In this document: piece by piece, positions 1-9,700 of the stretch | Layout: each line of letters begins with the position of its first letter | Numbering within the stretch: the stretch's first letter is position 1 | NCBI GenBank assembly: GCA_002753665.1 | Contig: PEAP01000002.1 | Span: forward strand, 28,228 to 92,227 | Length of the DNA: 64,000 nt | Direction of reading: 5' to 3' | Source of the DNA: Magnetococcales bacterium DC0425bin3 | GTDB lineage: Bacteria; Pseudomonadota; Magnetococcia; Magnetococcales; DC0425bin3 | Program-made: the position numbers and the translations under genes | The notes under the pieces: model-generated | Told to the model about the DNA's origin: nothing | What the model saw: only the letters and a program-made list of their open reading frames with translations | Databases searched by the model: none

Positions 1-1384
<1,384 letters not shown>

Positions 1385-1634
1385 GGATCCGGACCCTTCC
1401 CTGGCGGCTGACCTCCCGGGATCGGGGTGGCTGGTGGCCCCGTGCCGGGGTCGGTTGAAACACTGTGTTCCAAAAAATTCTCCATTGGCTCATCACGTCG
1501 GACAGAGGACCCATTCCTCCAGACCGCAATTCCGGCAGCCAAGCTGGAGATTAAATTTAATATATTGTTTTTGTTTAATAATATCAACTATCCGTCCGGA
1601 TTGGCCCGGCCCATGTGTCGCACCCTGTTCCAGG

Positions 1635-1661
1635 AGGTCTGGGACGGAATGTCCCAGACCT
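1635..1661. promoter_or_regulatory. 11-bp perfect inverted repeat, candidate activator binding site
   Basis: AGGTCTGGGAC, a 5-base spacer, then GTCCCAGACCT. The heptamer TGTCCCA or its complement recurs at 1650-1656, 1661-1667, 1737-1743, 1846-1852 and 2142-2148. No T-run follows, so a terminator is unlikely. The four sites from 1650 to 1852 lie about 100-300 bp upstream of the sigma-54-like promoter at 1948, which suits an enhancer site for the adjacent activator. This is inferred from geometry only. Confidence 0.5.
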
Positions 1662-1947
1662 GTCCCATCCAGCGGCTCCATGTATGGAATCAATATGAGA
1701 ATCAATTGGATGGATTCCTGGGTCAAACATTGGCCCTGTCCCAGAAGTCTCGACTTCCGGGGGGAAAAATGGAACACAATGTGTCAAAAGTGCCGGAAAG
1801 AATGACCGGGTGCCCTGTCCGCAGGAGGACATGGTGCCCAAATGGTGGGACATGTCTGTTGGAACGCCGCCGGCACACCGGTATAAAATATCTTAAAACA
1901 ATACGTTAATAAATTGTGAACGCTCATGTGGAATTTGTTGACGTGGT

Positions 1948-1965
1948 TTGGCATTGGATGTGCAT
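1948..1965 (+). promoter_or_regulatory. Candidate sigma-54 (-24/-12) promoter
   Basis: The sequence reads TTGGCATTGGATGTGCAT. The invariant GG (1950-1951) and GC (1962-1963) are separated by exactly 10 bases, and the flanks match TGGCAY-N5-TTGCA except for one base. It points at the ankyrin gene about 290 bp downstream. A weak sigma-70 reading (TTGACG at 1938 with an AT-rich stretch near 1965) overlaps it. Confidence 0.55.
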
Positions 1966-2013
1966 ATTCATTTTACAAGCAAACGCTAATGTTAGAAGAG
2001 TAGCGGATTCTAA

Positions 2014-2085
2014 CTTTCGATGGATGGGGGAAGCCTCCCTCCCCCCTCCACCGATGAAAGCCGGTTTCCGGCTTCCACGGTAACC
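2014..2085 (+). repeat. Dispersed intergenic repeat, copy R1
   Basis: A member of the family also found at 9913, 35110, 41729, 47758 and 49971. A G/C-rich arm (GATGGATGGGGGAAGCCTCC) is followed by a CCTCCACC stretch and a hairpin: TGAAAGCCGG (2055-2064), loop TTT, CCGGCTTCCA (2068-2077), with one mismatch. It lies in the long leader of the ankyrin gene. Confidence 0.85.
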
Positions 2086-2194
2086 GGACAGAATGCCACA
2101 GGGATACCATCAAATGAAAACGAAAAAGCCCGACTGGTCCCTGGGACAGGCATCCCGGAAAGTCGCTTCCCGTTGACAGGGTACAAACGTTCGT

Positions 2195-2221
2195 CCCGGC
2201 AGCCTTGCTGGGCTGCCCGGG
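2195..2221 (+). other. GC-rich hairpin in the ankyrin gene leader
   Basis: CCC-GGCAGCC, loop TTGCTG, GGCTGCC-C-GGG: a ten-pair stem with one bulged C. It ends about 35 bases before the start codon and about 22 before the ribosome site. No T-run follows, so it is more likely a leader structure than a terminator. Confidence 0.4.
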
Positions 2222-2255
2222 CGCTCAAGATAGTGTTATCGTCAGGAGACGAAAG

Positions 2256-3227
2256 ATGAAAGCCACAGGACGCAGGATTGCCGCCACGCTGTTGACCGTT
2301 GCCGGCCTCGCCGCATTCGTCAGCACCATGCAGGCTCCCGAACCGCCCGCCGCCGACCGGCTGGCCCTTGCCGCCATGGACGGCCGGCTGGATGAGGTGA
2401 ACAGCCTGTTGAGCCGGGGAGCCGACCAGGAGATCAAGGGCTATCTGGGGCGCAATCCCCTCATGCTGGCCGCCGAGAACGGCCATGTGGCCGTGGTGGA
2501 GCGCCTGCTGGCCGGCGGGGCCAACGTCAATGCCCAGGACCGTTGGGGGTACACGCCCCTGATGCTGGCCGCCCAGTGGGGCAACCAGCCGATCGTGGAG
2601 ATGCTGCTTGAGCGGGGGGCCGATGTGACCATCCAGACCCGCAGCGGTCAGGATGCCCTGATGCTGGCCGCCCGCTACCAGTATCCCGAGGCGGTCACCG
2701 CCCTGCTGGACCGTGGGGCCAAGGCCGACAACGCCAACCGGGAGGGCCGCACCGCCCTGATGCATGCCGCCGAGCGCGGCCATGACGACATCGTCCACAT
2801 CCTGCTGGCCCGGGGCGCCGATCCCAACCATCAGGAAAAAGAGGGCTACACGCCCCTGATGCTGGCCGCCCAGGGCGGCCATGTCCAGACCGTGGACCAG
2901 TTGCTGGACGCCGGAGCCAAGCTGACCGCCCGCCATGCCTGCGGCTGCACCGCCCTGTTGCTGGCGGCTGAAAAGGGCTATACCGAGATCGTGGCCTCGA
3001 TTCTCGCCAGCGGCGCCAACGTCAATGCCGCCAACGAGGATGGCACCACCGCCCTGATGCTCGCCACCCGCCACGACCATCTGGATACCGTGCGGATTCT
3101 CATCAGCCATGGGGCCGATGCCACCCTGGCCGACAAGGAAGGCAAGACGGCTCGCGACTATTACCACAGACGCAATGTCAAGTCGGGGGTGACCAAGCTC
3201 CTGGAAGCCTCCGGCAACCAGGCCTGA
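2256..3227 (+). CDS. Exported ankyrin-repeat protein
   Basis: 323 aa. The ATG at 2256 has AGGAGA 8 bases upstream; an earlier in-frame start at 2205 lacks a ribosome site. The N-terminus (KATGRR, then a hydrophobic stretch to about residue 25) looks like a signal peptide or uncleaved anchor, so the repeats probably face the periplasm. From about residue 33 to the end it is a run of eight to nine ankyrin units, with repeated TPLMLAAQ-type helices and GA(D/N)(V/P)N turns. Such proteins bind other proteins, and the partner is unknown. The multihaem cytochrome genes follow on the same strand 133 bp later, across a strong hairpin. Periplasmic ankyrin proteins elsewhere sit beside haem enzymes, so a maturation or protective role for those cytochromes is possible but unproven. 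Confidence 0.88.
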   Translation: MKATGRRIAATLLTVAGLAAFVSTMQAPEPPAADRLALAAMDGRLDEVNSLLSRGADQEIKGYLGRNPLMLAAENGHVAVVERLLAGGANVNAQDRWGYTPLMLAAQWGNQPIVEMLLERGADVTIQTRSGQDALMLAARYQYPEAVTALLDRGAKADNANREGRTALMHAAERGHDDIVHILLARGADPNHQEKEGYTPLMLAAQGGHVQTVDQLLDAGAKLTARHACGCTALLLAAEKGYTEIVASILASGANVNAANEDGTTALMLATRHDHLDTVRILISHGADATLADKEGKTARDYYHRRNVKSGVTKLLEASGNQA

Positions 3228-3284
3228 TTGCCAAGCCACCTCAGGCAGGTCCCCCTCCACTGAGGGAGGGGGGAGCCTCCAGAC

Positions 3285-3317
3285 CCGGAAACCGAAAACC
3301 CTGTTTTCGGTTTCCGG
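3285..3317 (+). terminator. 14-bp perfect hairpin between ankyrin and cytochrome genes
   Basis: CCGGAAACCGAAAA (3285-3298), loop CCCTG, TTTTCGGTTTCCGG (3304-3317), followed by CTTTTCG. The stem is perfect, but the T-run is short and follows two other bases. It may be a partial terminator or a processing site that sets the ankyrin:cytochrome ratio. A GGGGGAGCCTCC segment just upstream (3269-3280) resembles the arm of the dispersed repeat family. Confidence 0.5.
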
Positions 3318-3360
3318 CTTTTCGACCCCGGCCCTGTGCCCGGAAAAAGGATCCAACAAA

Positions 3361-4311
3361 ATGAACAGGGAGCTTGAACACCCCATCGGCGTGTGGCTGC
3401 CGGCCCTGCTGTTGCTCGCCCTGGTCATGGTCGGCGCTGGCCCGGCCTGGGCGGCGGGCACCACCCCGAATTCCGACGATCAGTGCTTCCGCTGCCATGG
3501 CATGGCCAGCCTGGCCTATCTGGATCCCGCCACCGGACGGATGGTCGCCCTGCATGTGAACCGGCAGGAAATGGCCAAATCCAGCCATGCCAAGATGAAA
3601 TGCCTGGACTGCCACGGCGAGGGCTTTCGGCTCTATCCCCACGACCGTCCCACCCGGATGGAGACCCGACATTGCGTGGACTGCCATGAGGGCAGCAACA
3701 ACCGCTTCCAGCGCGACAAGTTCTTGCGGATCGAACGGGAGTTCGAGCGCAGCGCCCATTTTCAGGCCATGCCGGACCGTTTCGACTGTTTCTCCTGCCA
3801 CGATCCCCATTCCTTCCAGGGCGATGGCAAGCTGGCTGGGGTGAGCGATCTGGTGAAGCGGGACAATGCCATCTGCCAGAAGTGCCATGCCGGCCAGGGG
3901 CGCACCGGGGACCTCACCCAGCGCCGCTTCGCCAGCCTGGACACCATCCATCAATGGCTGCCCAAGACCGCGTTGCACTGGCGCGCCGTGCGCTGCATCG
4001 ACTGTCACACGCCCCATCTGGGTGGATCCCATGTCATCCTGCCCGGCCAGCATGCCGAGCGCAATTGCGTGGTCTGCCACTCCAAGGATTCCATCCTGCT
4101 GACCAAACTCTACAAGTTCCAGGTGCAGGAGGAACGCCAGAAGGCCGGTTTCATCAATGGCCTGGTCCTCAACGATGCCTACGTCATCGGCATGACCCCC
4201 CACCGCTGGCTGGACCGGGGCGGCCTGGCCCTGTTGGGACTCACCTTGCTGGGGGTCTCGGCCCACGGCCTGGGACGCTATATCCGCTACCGGAGGGCGA
4301 ACAATGCGTGA
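3361..4311 (+). CDS. Heptahaem c-type cytochrome, membrane-anchored
   Basis: 316 aa. A signal peptide ends near AWA (about residue 31). Seven CXXCH haem motifs follow: CFRCH, CLDCH, CVDCH, CFSCH, CQKCH, CIDCH and CVVCH. A C-terminal hydrophobic helix (about 284-306) precedes RYIRYRR, so the haem domain would lie in the periplasm tethered to the inner membrane. No catalytic signature is recognised, and it is probably an electron-transfer subunit. The stop overlaps the start of the cytochrome b gene by 8 bp, and that gene overlaps the octahaem gene by 4 bp. The three are thus one translationally coupled unit, probably a quinone-linked respiratory complex. The exact family (cytochrome c3/NrfB-like) cannot be settled by eye. 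Confidence 0.88.
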   Translation: MNRELEHPIGVWLPALLLLALVMVGAGPAWAAGTTPNSDDQCFRCHGMASLAYLDPATGRMVALHVNRQEMAKSSHAKMKCLDCHGEGFRLYPHDRPTRMETRHCVDCHEGSNNRFQRDKFLRIEREFERSAHFQAMPDRFDCFSCHDPHSFQGDGKLAGVSDLVKRDNAICQKCHAGQGRTGDLTQRRFASLDTIHQWLPKTALHWRAVRCIDCHTPHLGGSHVILPGQHAERNCVVCHSKDSILLTKLYKFQVQEERQKAGFINGLVLNDAYVIGMTPHRWLDRGGLALLGLTLLGVSAHGLGRYIRYRRANNA

Positions 4312-4933
4312 CACCGTGCAACTCTACCCCCGTTGGCTGCGGCTGTGGCACTGGACCAACGCCCTGTTGTTTCTCGCCCTGATCGTGACCGGCGCCAGCC
4401 TGCACTTTTCCGGGGATTCGGTTTGGATCATGCCCTTCGCCCAGGCCCGTCTGATCCACAACGTCTGCGGCGTTCTGCTGACCCTGGCCTATGTCTTCTT
4501 CCTGGCCTTCAACCTGAGTACCGGCAACCTGCGCCACTATCTGCCAGAGCCCCGCAAGCTGCTGGAGCGGACCCTGATCCAGATCCGTTACTACGGGGTG
4601 GACATCTTTCACGGCCGACCCCAACCGTTTCCGGCCACGGCTCGCTGCAAATTCAACCCATTGCAGCAGTTGACCTATCTGGGGGTGATGTTCTTCATGC
4701 TGCCCCTGCTGATCGTCAGCGGACTGCTATTCATGTTTCCCGAATACGCCCCGGAGGACATCATGGGCATGGGCGGTCTGTGGCCCATGGCGGTGCTGCA
4801 TCAATTGCTGGGCTATCTGCTGGTGGCATTTCTGCTGGGTCATCTCTATCTGGCCACCGCCGGCTCCTCGGTGACGGCGGATTTCCGGAAAATGCTCCGG
4901 GGCCATGAAATCAAGGCGGAGGAACAACCATGA
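4304..4933 (+). CDS. Membrane cytochrome b subunit (cytochrome b561 / formate dehydrogenase gamma type)
   Basis: 209 aa with four predicted transmembrane helices (about 16-33, 47-67, 125-145, 160-182). Conserved histidines in or near the helices (WLRLWHWTN, RLIHNVCG, VLHQLLGY, LLGHLYLA) are the usual ligands of two b haems in this family. These proteins pass electrons between the quinone pool and periplasmic partners. The start overlaps the heptahaem gene and the stop overlaps the octahaem gene, so the three products are probably made together and form one complex. The direction of electron flow cannot be told from sequence. Confidence 0.85.
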   Translation: MRDTVQLYPRWLRLWHWTNALLFLALIVTGASLHFSGDSVWIMPFAQARLIHNVCGVLLTLAYVFFLAFNLSTGNLRHYLPEPRKLLERTLIQIRYYGVDIFHGRPQPFPATARCKFNPLQQLTYLGVMFFMLPLLIVSGLLFMFPEYAPEDIMGMGGLWPMAVLHQLLGYLLVAFLLGHLYLATAGSSVTADFRKMLRGHEIKAEEQP

Positions 4934-7071
4934 GCATCCTGCCTGCATCCCTCAGCAAACGACCGCTGCTCACCCTGCTGCTGTTCCTGGGCGGGGCCGT
5001 GGTGGTCGGGCGTCTGATCTATCCCGTCTTCTTCGAGAAATACACCGGGGTGGTCAACAAACCTCTTACCTACGAATCCTCCAAGCCGGTCAGCGAGCTG
5101 GAGTTCGAGGCCTTGGCCAAGGTCCTGACCGAGGCCCATCGCACCGAACAGGCCGATCGGCTGGTGGCCCACGAAACGGACCCCTTTGCCCGCCGTCTCA
5201 AGGTGGACATGCTGATGAAGACCCGGTCCATCGTGCGCTCGGCGCCGTTTCCCCACATCGAGTACTTCCGGGAGGCGGGCATCCGCCAGTACAAGGGTCC
5301 GGAGACCTGCCTGACCTGTCACACCAAGATGAAGATCGCCTCCGCCGATGGGGTCAAGGAGGTGAAGACCCTCGATGACGTGGTGGAGTCGGTCCACTTC
5401 AAGTTTCAGCTCAGCGGTCCGGGGTTCACCACCTACGGCTACGATGGCCGCCAGGTGAACGCGCCCGGCTCTCGGCCCATTCCGGTGGGCAAGATCGACC
5501 GGGCCTGCGGCGTGCCGGGGTCCTTCTCCTGGACCGGCTGGGCGGAGCTGGTCAACACCAAACCGGCCCATGGTCACGGGGAGGTGGAGGTGCGCAGCGA
5601 GGGCTGCGGTCAATGCCACATCGGCGGCGGCTACCACCCCGCCACCGAAAAGATGATGCCGGTGGGCGATGTGCCGGCGGAGGTCAAGCAGGGGGTGGAC
5701 TGCCTGATCTGCCACGCCCGCAACTACGACATGAATTACCGCCATGTCCTCCAGGACCAGCATGGACGGCGCTGGAACCAGGACCGCACCCTGAAGGCCG
5801 CCCTGACCGTCGGGCTGCCCCATCGGGACAACTGCCTGCTGTGCCACCAGCACAACATGGGCGGTGATCTGGAGGCCGACCTGCCGCAGAATTCCGCCCC
5901 GCGCAACCTGGGCTATGTCAACAAGCGCATTCTCCATCCCGGGGCCAAACGGGCCAACTCCATCACCGCCGCCAACGATGTCCATGCCGCCGTGGGCATG
6001 GGCTGCACCGACTGCCATGTGCCCCAGGGTCACAAGATTCCCCGGGGCACCAAGGGCGTGGACCTGGTGGCCAACGACCTGCCGGGCCAAGTGGTGGCTT
6101 GCGAGAACTGCCACACCGCCGCGCCCCATGTGAAAGGGGAAAATCGGGCCATTCTCAATGGCCACGGCGACCGGGTGGCCTGCGAAACCTGCCATATCCA
6201 CCACCTGGGGGACGACAGCGTGGTGCTGCGGGACTGGGTGCATCCCATCTGGAATGAGGAAGAAGGGGTGCATCTCTATGTGGATATCTACCGCTCCGGC
6301 CAACCCGGCAAGGGCTTCCACTTCCTCTGGTTCAACGGCAATGGCACCTTCCTGGCCAACGCCCTGGGCAACAATCCCCTGGGTGGCGAAGCCTATGATC
6401 CGTTCAACAATCAGATGACCCGCATCACCGATCCCGAGGCCCTGGCCAAGATCCGCCAGGCCGCCCTGGGCATCAAGAGACATTATCCCGACCTGGACGT
6501 GGAGACCTACATCCGCGCCGCCACCGATCCCGTCAGCCAGCTATCCCCGGAGATGCTGGAGCGGCGCAACAAGATGCTGCGGGACAACATCCGGCCCCTC
6601 ATGAACCAAGGCCACTCCAAGATTGCCCCGTTCAAGGTGTTCAACGCCATCATGTTCGAGGACATGTCCAACCAGGGGGGCTTCGGGGCGATGATCCTGC
6701 CCTTCGACTATCCCAGCTACTACGAGACCGGCGACGCCCTGGCCTCCATGAAGACGGCGATCCAGCACCCCATCGTCAAACGCATGTACCAGTTGCCATT
6801 CAAGGCGTACATGATGGACTCCTTCATGAACTATTTCGGCGTGGAAAAGTGGTCCAACATCTACCCCATCGACGACCAGGGCCAGCTCCGCAACGTGGAG
6901 AGCCACTGGATGCGGCAGATGGGCACCCTGATGGTCAATCATGGCATCCAGAAGGCGGGACGGAAGTGCCAGGAATGTCATGATCCGAAGGGCATCATGG
7001 ACTTCAAGGCCCTGGGCTATCCCGCCGAGCGGGTGGCCGATCTCACCAGCCTGCCGGAACTGCAACGCTGA
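4930..7071 (+). CDS. Octahaem c-type cytochrome, candidate terminal reductase
   Basis: 713 aa. The N-terminal hydrophobic helix (about 10-30) is a signal anchor. Eight CXXCH motifs are seen: CLTCH, CGQCH, CLICH, CLLCH, CTDCH, CENCH, CETCH and CQECH. The first seven fall between residues about 125 and 425. The eighth is isolated near residue 680, after a long haem-free stretch. No CXXCK or CX3-4CH variant was found. The first part recalls octahaem reductases (tetrathionate, nitrite or hydroxylamine type), but the protein is over 200 residues longer than those I know, so the substrate is not assigned. The start shares the ATGA of the preceding cytochrome b gene. It is probably the catalytic or outward-facing subunit of the complex. 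Confidence 0.85.
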   Translation: MSILPASLSKRPLLTLLLFLGGAVVVGRLIYPVFFEKYTGVVNKPLTYESSKPVSELEFEALAKVLTEAHRTEQADRLVAHETDPFARRLKVDMLMKTRSIVRSAPFPHIEYFREAGIRQYKGPETCLTCHTKMKIASADGVKEVKTLDDVVESVHFKFQLSGPGFTTYGYDGRQVNAPGSRPIPVGKIDRACGVPGSFSWTGWAELVNTKPAHGHGEVEVRSEGCGQCHIGGGYHPATEKMMPVGDVPAEVKQGVDCLICHARNYDMNYRHVLQDQHGRRWNQDRTLKAALTVGLPHRDNCLLCHQHNMGGDLEADLPQNSAPRNLGYVNKRILHPGAKRANSITAANDVHAAVGMGCTDCHVPQGHKIPRGTKGVDLVANDLPGQVVACENCHTAAPHVKGENRAILNGHGDRVACETCHIHHLGDDSVVLRDWVHPIWNEEEGVHLYVDIYRSGQPGKGFHFLWFNGNGTFLANALGNNPLGGEAYDPFNNQMTRITDPEALAKIRQAALGIKRHYPDLDVETYIRAATDPVSQLSPEMLERRNKMLRDNIRPLMNQGHSKIAPFKVFNAIMFEDMSNQGGFGAMILPFDYPSYYETGDALASMKTAIQHPIVKRMYQLPFKAYMMDSFMNYFGVEKWSNIYPIDDQGQLRNVESHWMRQMGTLMVNHGIQKAGRKCQECHDPKGIMDFKALGYPAERVADLTSLPELQR

Positions 7072-7234
7072 CCCCTGTCGCCCCCGGGCCGCCGATACCG
7101 GCCCGGGGGCCGACTCCTCCCTCCCATGAACCCTGGATTTGACCGCCTCCCTGTGCAACCCTCCCGCTCCTGATGTCAGTCCCCTTCCTCCCCCCCCCGG
7201 GGCGGGATAACCTCCTGCGACCTCCTTTGCCCCG

Positions 7235-8974
7235 ATGAGCAATCAAGAACACGGCATTCTCCAGACCTATTGGCGCATGGTGCAGGAGTTCGCCCGCCTT
7301 TACCCCTGGCATGGGCTGATGGTGCTGGTCTGCCTGGTGGTCTCCAACCTGATGGAGGGGTTGGGGCTGGCCACCCTGCTGCCGGTGGTCAACCTGGCCA
7401 TGAACGACGGCAAACAGGATTCCTCCGGCATTCAGGCGGTGGTGACCGACCTGCTGGCTCTGGTCGGCCTCTTGCCCACCCTGGATATTCTGTTGGCCAC
7501 CATCGTGGTGGCGTTGGCCATCAAGGCGATCACCCGGTTGCTGGCCATGACCTTCGTCGGCTACACCAGCGCCCACATCATCACCCAGCTGCGGCTGGAT
7601 CTGATCCGCGGGGTGATGGGTGCCCGCTGGAGCTATTTCTCCGGCCAGCCGGCGGGGCGCATCACCAATGCCCTGGGCATGGAATCCCAGCGGGCCACCG
7701 CCACATTCCAGGCCATCGGCGATATCACCGCCTGCCTAGTCCGGGCGGGAATCTTTCTGGGGTTGGCGGTGACCATCTCCTGGCAAGTATCGGCCGCAGC
7801 GCTCGGAGCCAGTCTGTTCATCTACATGGTGTTGAAATGGACCCTGGTACGGATGCGGCGGGCCGGCAAGGACCAGACCCAGCTCAGCAATCAATTGTTG
7901 ATCCGGTTGACCGACGGCCTGCAGGGCATGAAACCCCTCAAGGCCATGGCCCGGGAGCATCTCCTGCTCGCGTTCCTGGAAAAGACGACCATCGGTCTGC
8001 GCCGGTCCTCCCGCCAGCAGGTTCTCAACAAGTACCTGCTCACCTCCCTGCATGAACCGATCATGGCGGTGTTCCTGGCGGCGGGCATCTATTTTGCCAT
8101 CTCCGTCTGGGCCCTGGAGTTGCCGGTGTTGATGATCCTGGCCCTGCTGTTCAACCGTTCGGTCAGCACCATCGGCATTCTCCAGGGGTCCTTGCAGACC
8201 CTGATGGAAATCGAAAGCGCCTACTGGTCGCTGGATTCGGCCATCCGGCAGGCCAGCGATGCCCTGGAACACAGCTCCGGGGTCCGGGAAATCCGGTTGC
8301 AGCAGGCCATACGGTTGGAGAATGTGAGCTTCAGCTTCGACGAGCGGCCCATTCTGACCGATATCAACCTGGAAATTCCCGCCGGCAGATTCATTACCAT
8401 GGCGGGTCCCTCCGGGGCCGGCAAGACCACCCTGGTGGATCTGATCATCGGTCTCTATCAGCCCCGGCAGGGGACCATCCGCATCGATGGCGTTCCCATG
8501 GACCGGATGGATCTGCGTTTCTGGCGGGGGCGGATCGGCTATGTGCCCCAGGAAATGTTTCTGTTTCACGAGACCCTGCGGCACAACGTGACCCTGGGCC
8601 AGCCCGGGATCGGTGACGACCAGGTGGAAGCCGCCCTGCGCCGGGCCGAAGCCTGGAATTTCGTGGCCCAACTCCCCGAGGGGCTGGACACGGTGTTGGG
8701 CGAACGGGGTTCCCGCCTGTCCGGGGGACAGCGGCAGCGGGTGGCCATTGCCCGCGCCTTGCTGGGGAATCCGGATCTGCTGATCCTGGACGAGGCCACC
8801 ACCGCCCTGGATCCCGCGACCGAACGGGCCATCTGCACCACCCTGCGTCACCTGACCGGCGAACTCACCATTCTGGCCATCACCCATCAGGCCGAGCTGG
8901 TCCGGGTCGCGGATCTGGTGTTCCGGGTGGAGGGGGGCACCGTCAGGCTCCAGGATCAGACCACTGGGGGGTGA
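7235..8974 (+). CDS. ABC exporter, fused permease and ATPase
   Basis: 579 aa in one chain, as in MsbA-like half exporters that dimerise in the inner membrane. The transmembrane domain covers about 1-320. The nucleotide-binding domain covers about 345-575, with Walker A GPSGAGKTT, Q-loop PQEMF, signature LSGGQRQRVA, Walker B LLILDEAT and the switch histidine in ITHQAE, so it should hydrolyse ATP. There is no peptidase or cyclic-nucleotide domain, and the substrate is unknown. It lies 163 bp after the octahaem cytochrome without a good ribosome site, and a strong hairpin follows it. The position between two cytochrome groups could mean a role in envelope or haem-protein assembly, but that is only context. 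Confidence 0.9.
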   Translation: MSNQEHGILQTYWRMVQEFARLYPWHGLMVLVCLVVSNLMEGLGLATLLPVVNLAMNDGKQDSSGIQAVVTDLLALVGLLPTLDILLATIVVALAIKAITRLLAMTFVGYTSAHIITQLRLDLIRGVMGARWSYFSGQPAGRITNALGMESQRATATFQAIGDITACLVRAGIFLGLAVTISWQVSAAALGASLFIYMVLKWTLVRMRRAGKDQTQLSNQLLIRLTDGLQGMKPLKAMAREHLLLAFLEKTTIGLRRSSRQQVLNKYLLTSLHEPIMAVFLAAGIYFAISVWALELPVLMILALLFNRSVSTIGILQGSLQTLMEIESAYWSLDSAIRQASDALEHSSGVREIRLQQAIRLENVSFSFDERPILTDINLEIPAGRFITMAGPSGAGKTTLVDLIIGLYQPRQGTIRIDGVPMDRMDLRFWRGRIGYVPQEMFLFHETLRHNVTLGQPGIGDDQVEAALRRAEAWNFVAQLPEGLDTVLGERGSRLSGGQRQRVAIARALLGNPDLLILDEATTALDPATERAICTTLRHLTGELTILAITHQAELVRVADLVFRVEGGTVRLQDQTTGG

Positions 8975-8986
8975 GTGTGAGAAAAC

Positions 8987-9015
8987 GCAACGGCCCCGAA
9001 AATCGGGGCCGTTGC
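8987..9015. terminator. Bidirectional terminator between convergent genes
   Basis: A perfect 13-bp stem GCAACGGCCCCGA, loop AAA, TCGGGGCCGTTGC. On the minus strand it is followed by GTTTTCTC, so it serves the NapC-like gene best. It also closes the ABC exporter transcript. Confidence 0.8.
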
Positions 9016-9046
9016 AGGTATTCCGGGAAAAGAGGAGAGGGGAGGA

Positions 9047-9700
9047 TCAGCCCTTGTCTTCTTCGTCCTCCTGGCCTTTGTCTTCCTGATCCTTGTCGTC
9101 CCCCTTGGCCCCATCCTCGTCCTTGGGTTCCTTGGGTTCCTTGTGGGCGATGCCGGCGTGGCAGTCGATGCAGGTGTTGCCTTTCTTGACTGCCTGGGCA
9201 TGCTTCTTCTGGGCCAGCCGGTCTTGTTCCTCGGGATCCATGGCCTGGAAGTCGTGGCAGTTGAGGCATTCCCGGGAGCCCCGGGCACGCATCCGTTCCC
9301 AGACGGCATTGGCCATGTCCCAACGGCCTTTTTCGAATTTTTCCTTGGTGTCGTAGGTGCCCAACAGATGATGGTAGAGATCCTTGGCGGCCAGGGTCTT
9401 GGCCTGCATCTTGGCAAACCAGCCGCTGACGCTGTCCCCTTGCGGGACATGACAGTCGGCGCAACTGGCCCGCACCCCGCTGCGATTGGCGTAATGAATG
9501 GTCTGTTTATACTCTTCGTAGGGCCATTGCATTTCATGGCAGCCGATACAGAATTCGGTGGTATTGGTCTTGGCCAGCACCCCATTGAAACCAAGCCATG
9601 CCCCAATCCCCACCACGAACCCGATCAACAGCAGCAGGCCCAGGGGAGTCCGGGTGGCGGGCCTGCTCAGCATCTCCCATAAATATTTGGCGAATTTCAT
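9047..9700 (-). CDS. NapC/NirT-family tetrahaem cytochrome c (quinol dehydrogenase)
   Basis: 217 aa. A single N-terminal membrane helix (about 18-38) is followed by a periplasmic domain with four haem motifs: CIGCH, CADCH, CLNCH and CIDCH. Spacing and the FCIGCHEM and CADCHVPQG contexts match NapC/NirT/CymA proteins, which take electrons from quinol and feed periplasmic reductases. The start at 9700 has GGAGAGGAG just upstream. An unusual Lys/Glu/Asp/Gly-rich tail fills the last 35 residues (PKEPKDEDGAKG and onward) and is probably disordered. It is convergent with the ABC gene and only 2 kb from the octahaem cytochrome, for which it could be the electron donor. Confidence 0.92.
   Translation of the reverse strand: MKFAKYLWEMLSRPATRTPLGLLLLIGFVVGIGAWLGFNGVLAKTNTTEFCIGCHEMQWPYEEYKQTIHYANRSGVRASCADCHVPQGDSVSGWFAKMQAKTLAAKDLYHHLLGTYDTKEKFEKGRWDMANAVWERMRARGSRECLNCHDFQAMDPEEQDRLAQKKHAQAVKKGNTCIDCHAGIAHKEPKEPKDEDGAKGDDKDQEDKGQEDEEDKG

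Larger units (their letters stand above)
1385..2255. other. Long divergent regulatory region
   Basis: This 871-bp region between the sigma-54 activator and the ankyrin gene holds no convincing gene. It contains AT-rich tracts (about 1545-1600 and 1880-1990), a perfect inverted repeat, several copies of the heptamer TGTCCCA, a sigma-54-like promoter, one copy of the dispersed intergenic repeat and a GC-rich leader hairpin. These are listed separately. Confidence 0.7.

Noticed and set aside
1427..1909. 160-codon plus-strand frame upstream of the sigma-54 site
   Set aside because: It has no ribosome site, spans an AT-rich regulatory region with the palindrome, and shows no recognisable domain.
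4846..6483. Long minus-strand reading frame of 545 codons across the octahaem cytochrome gene
   Set aside because: It is an antisense shadow of a GC-rich gene. The plus strand has eight CXXCH motifs and coherent coupling, while the minus frame is His/Gly/Gln-rich with no family.
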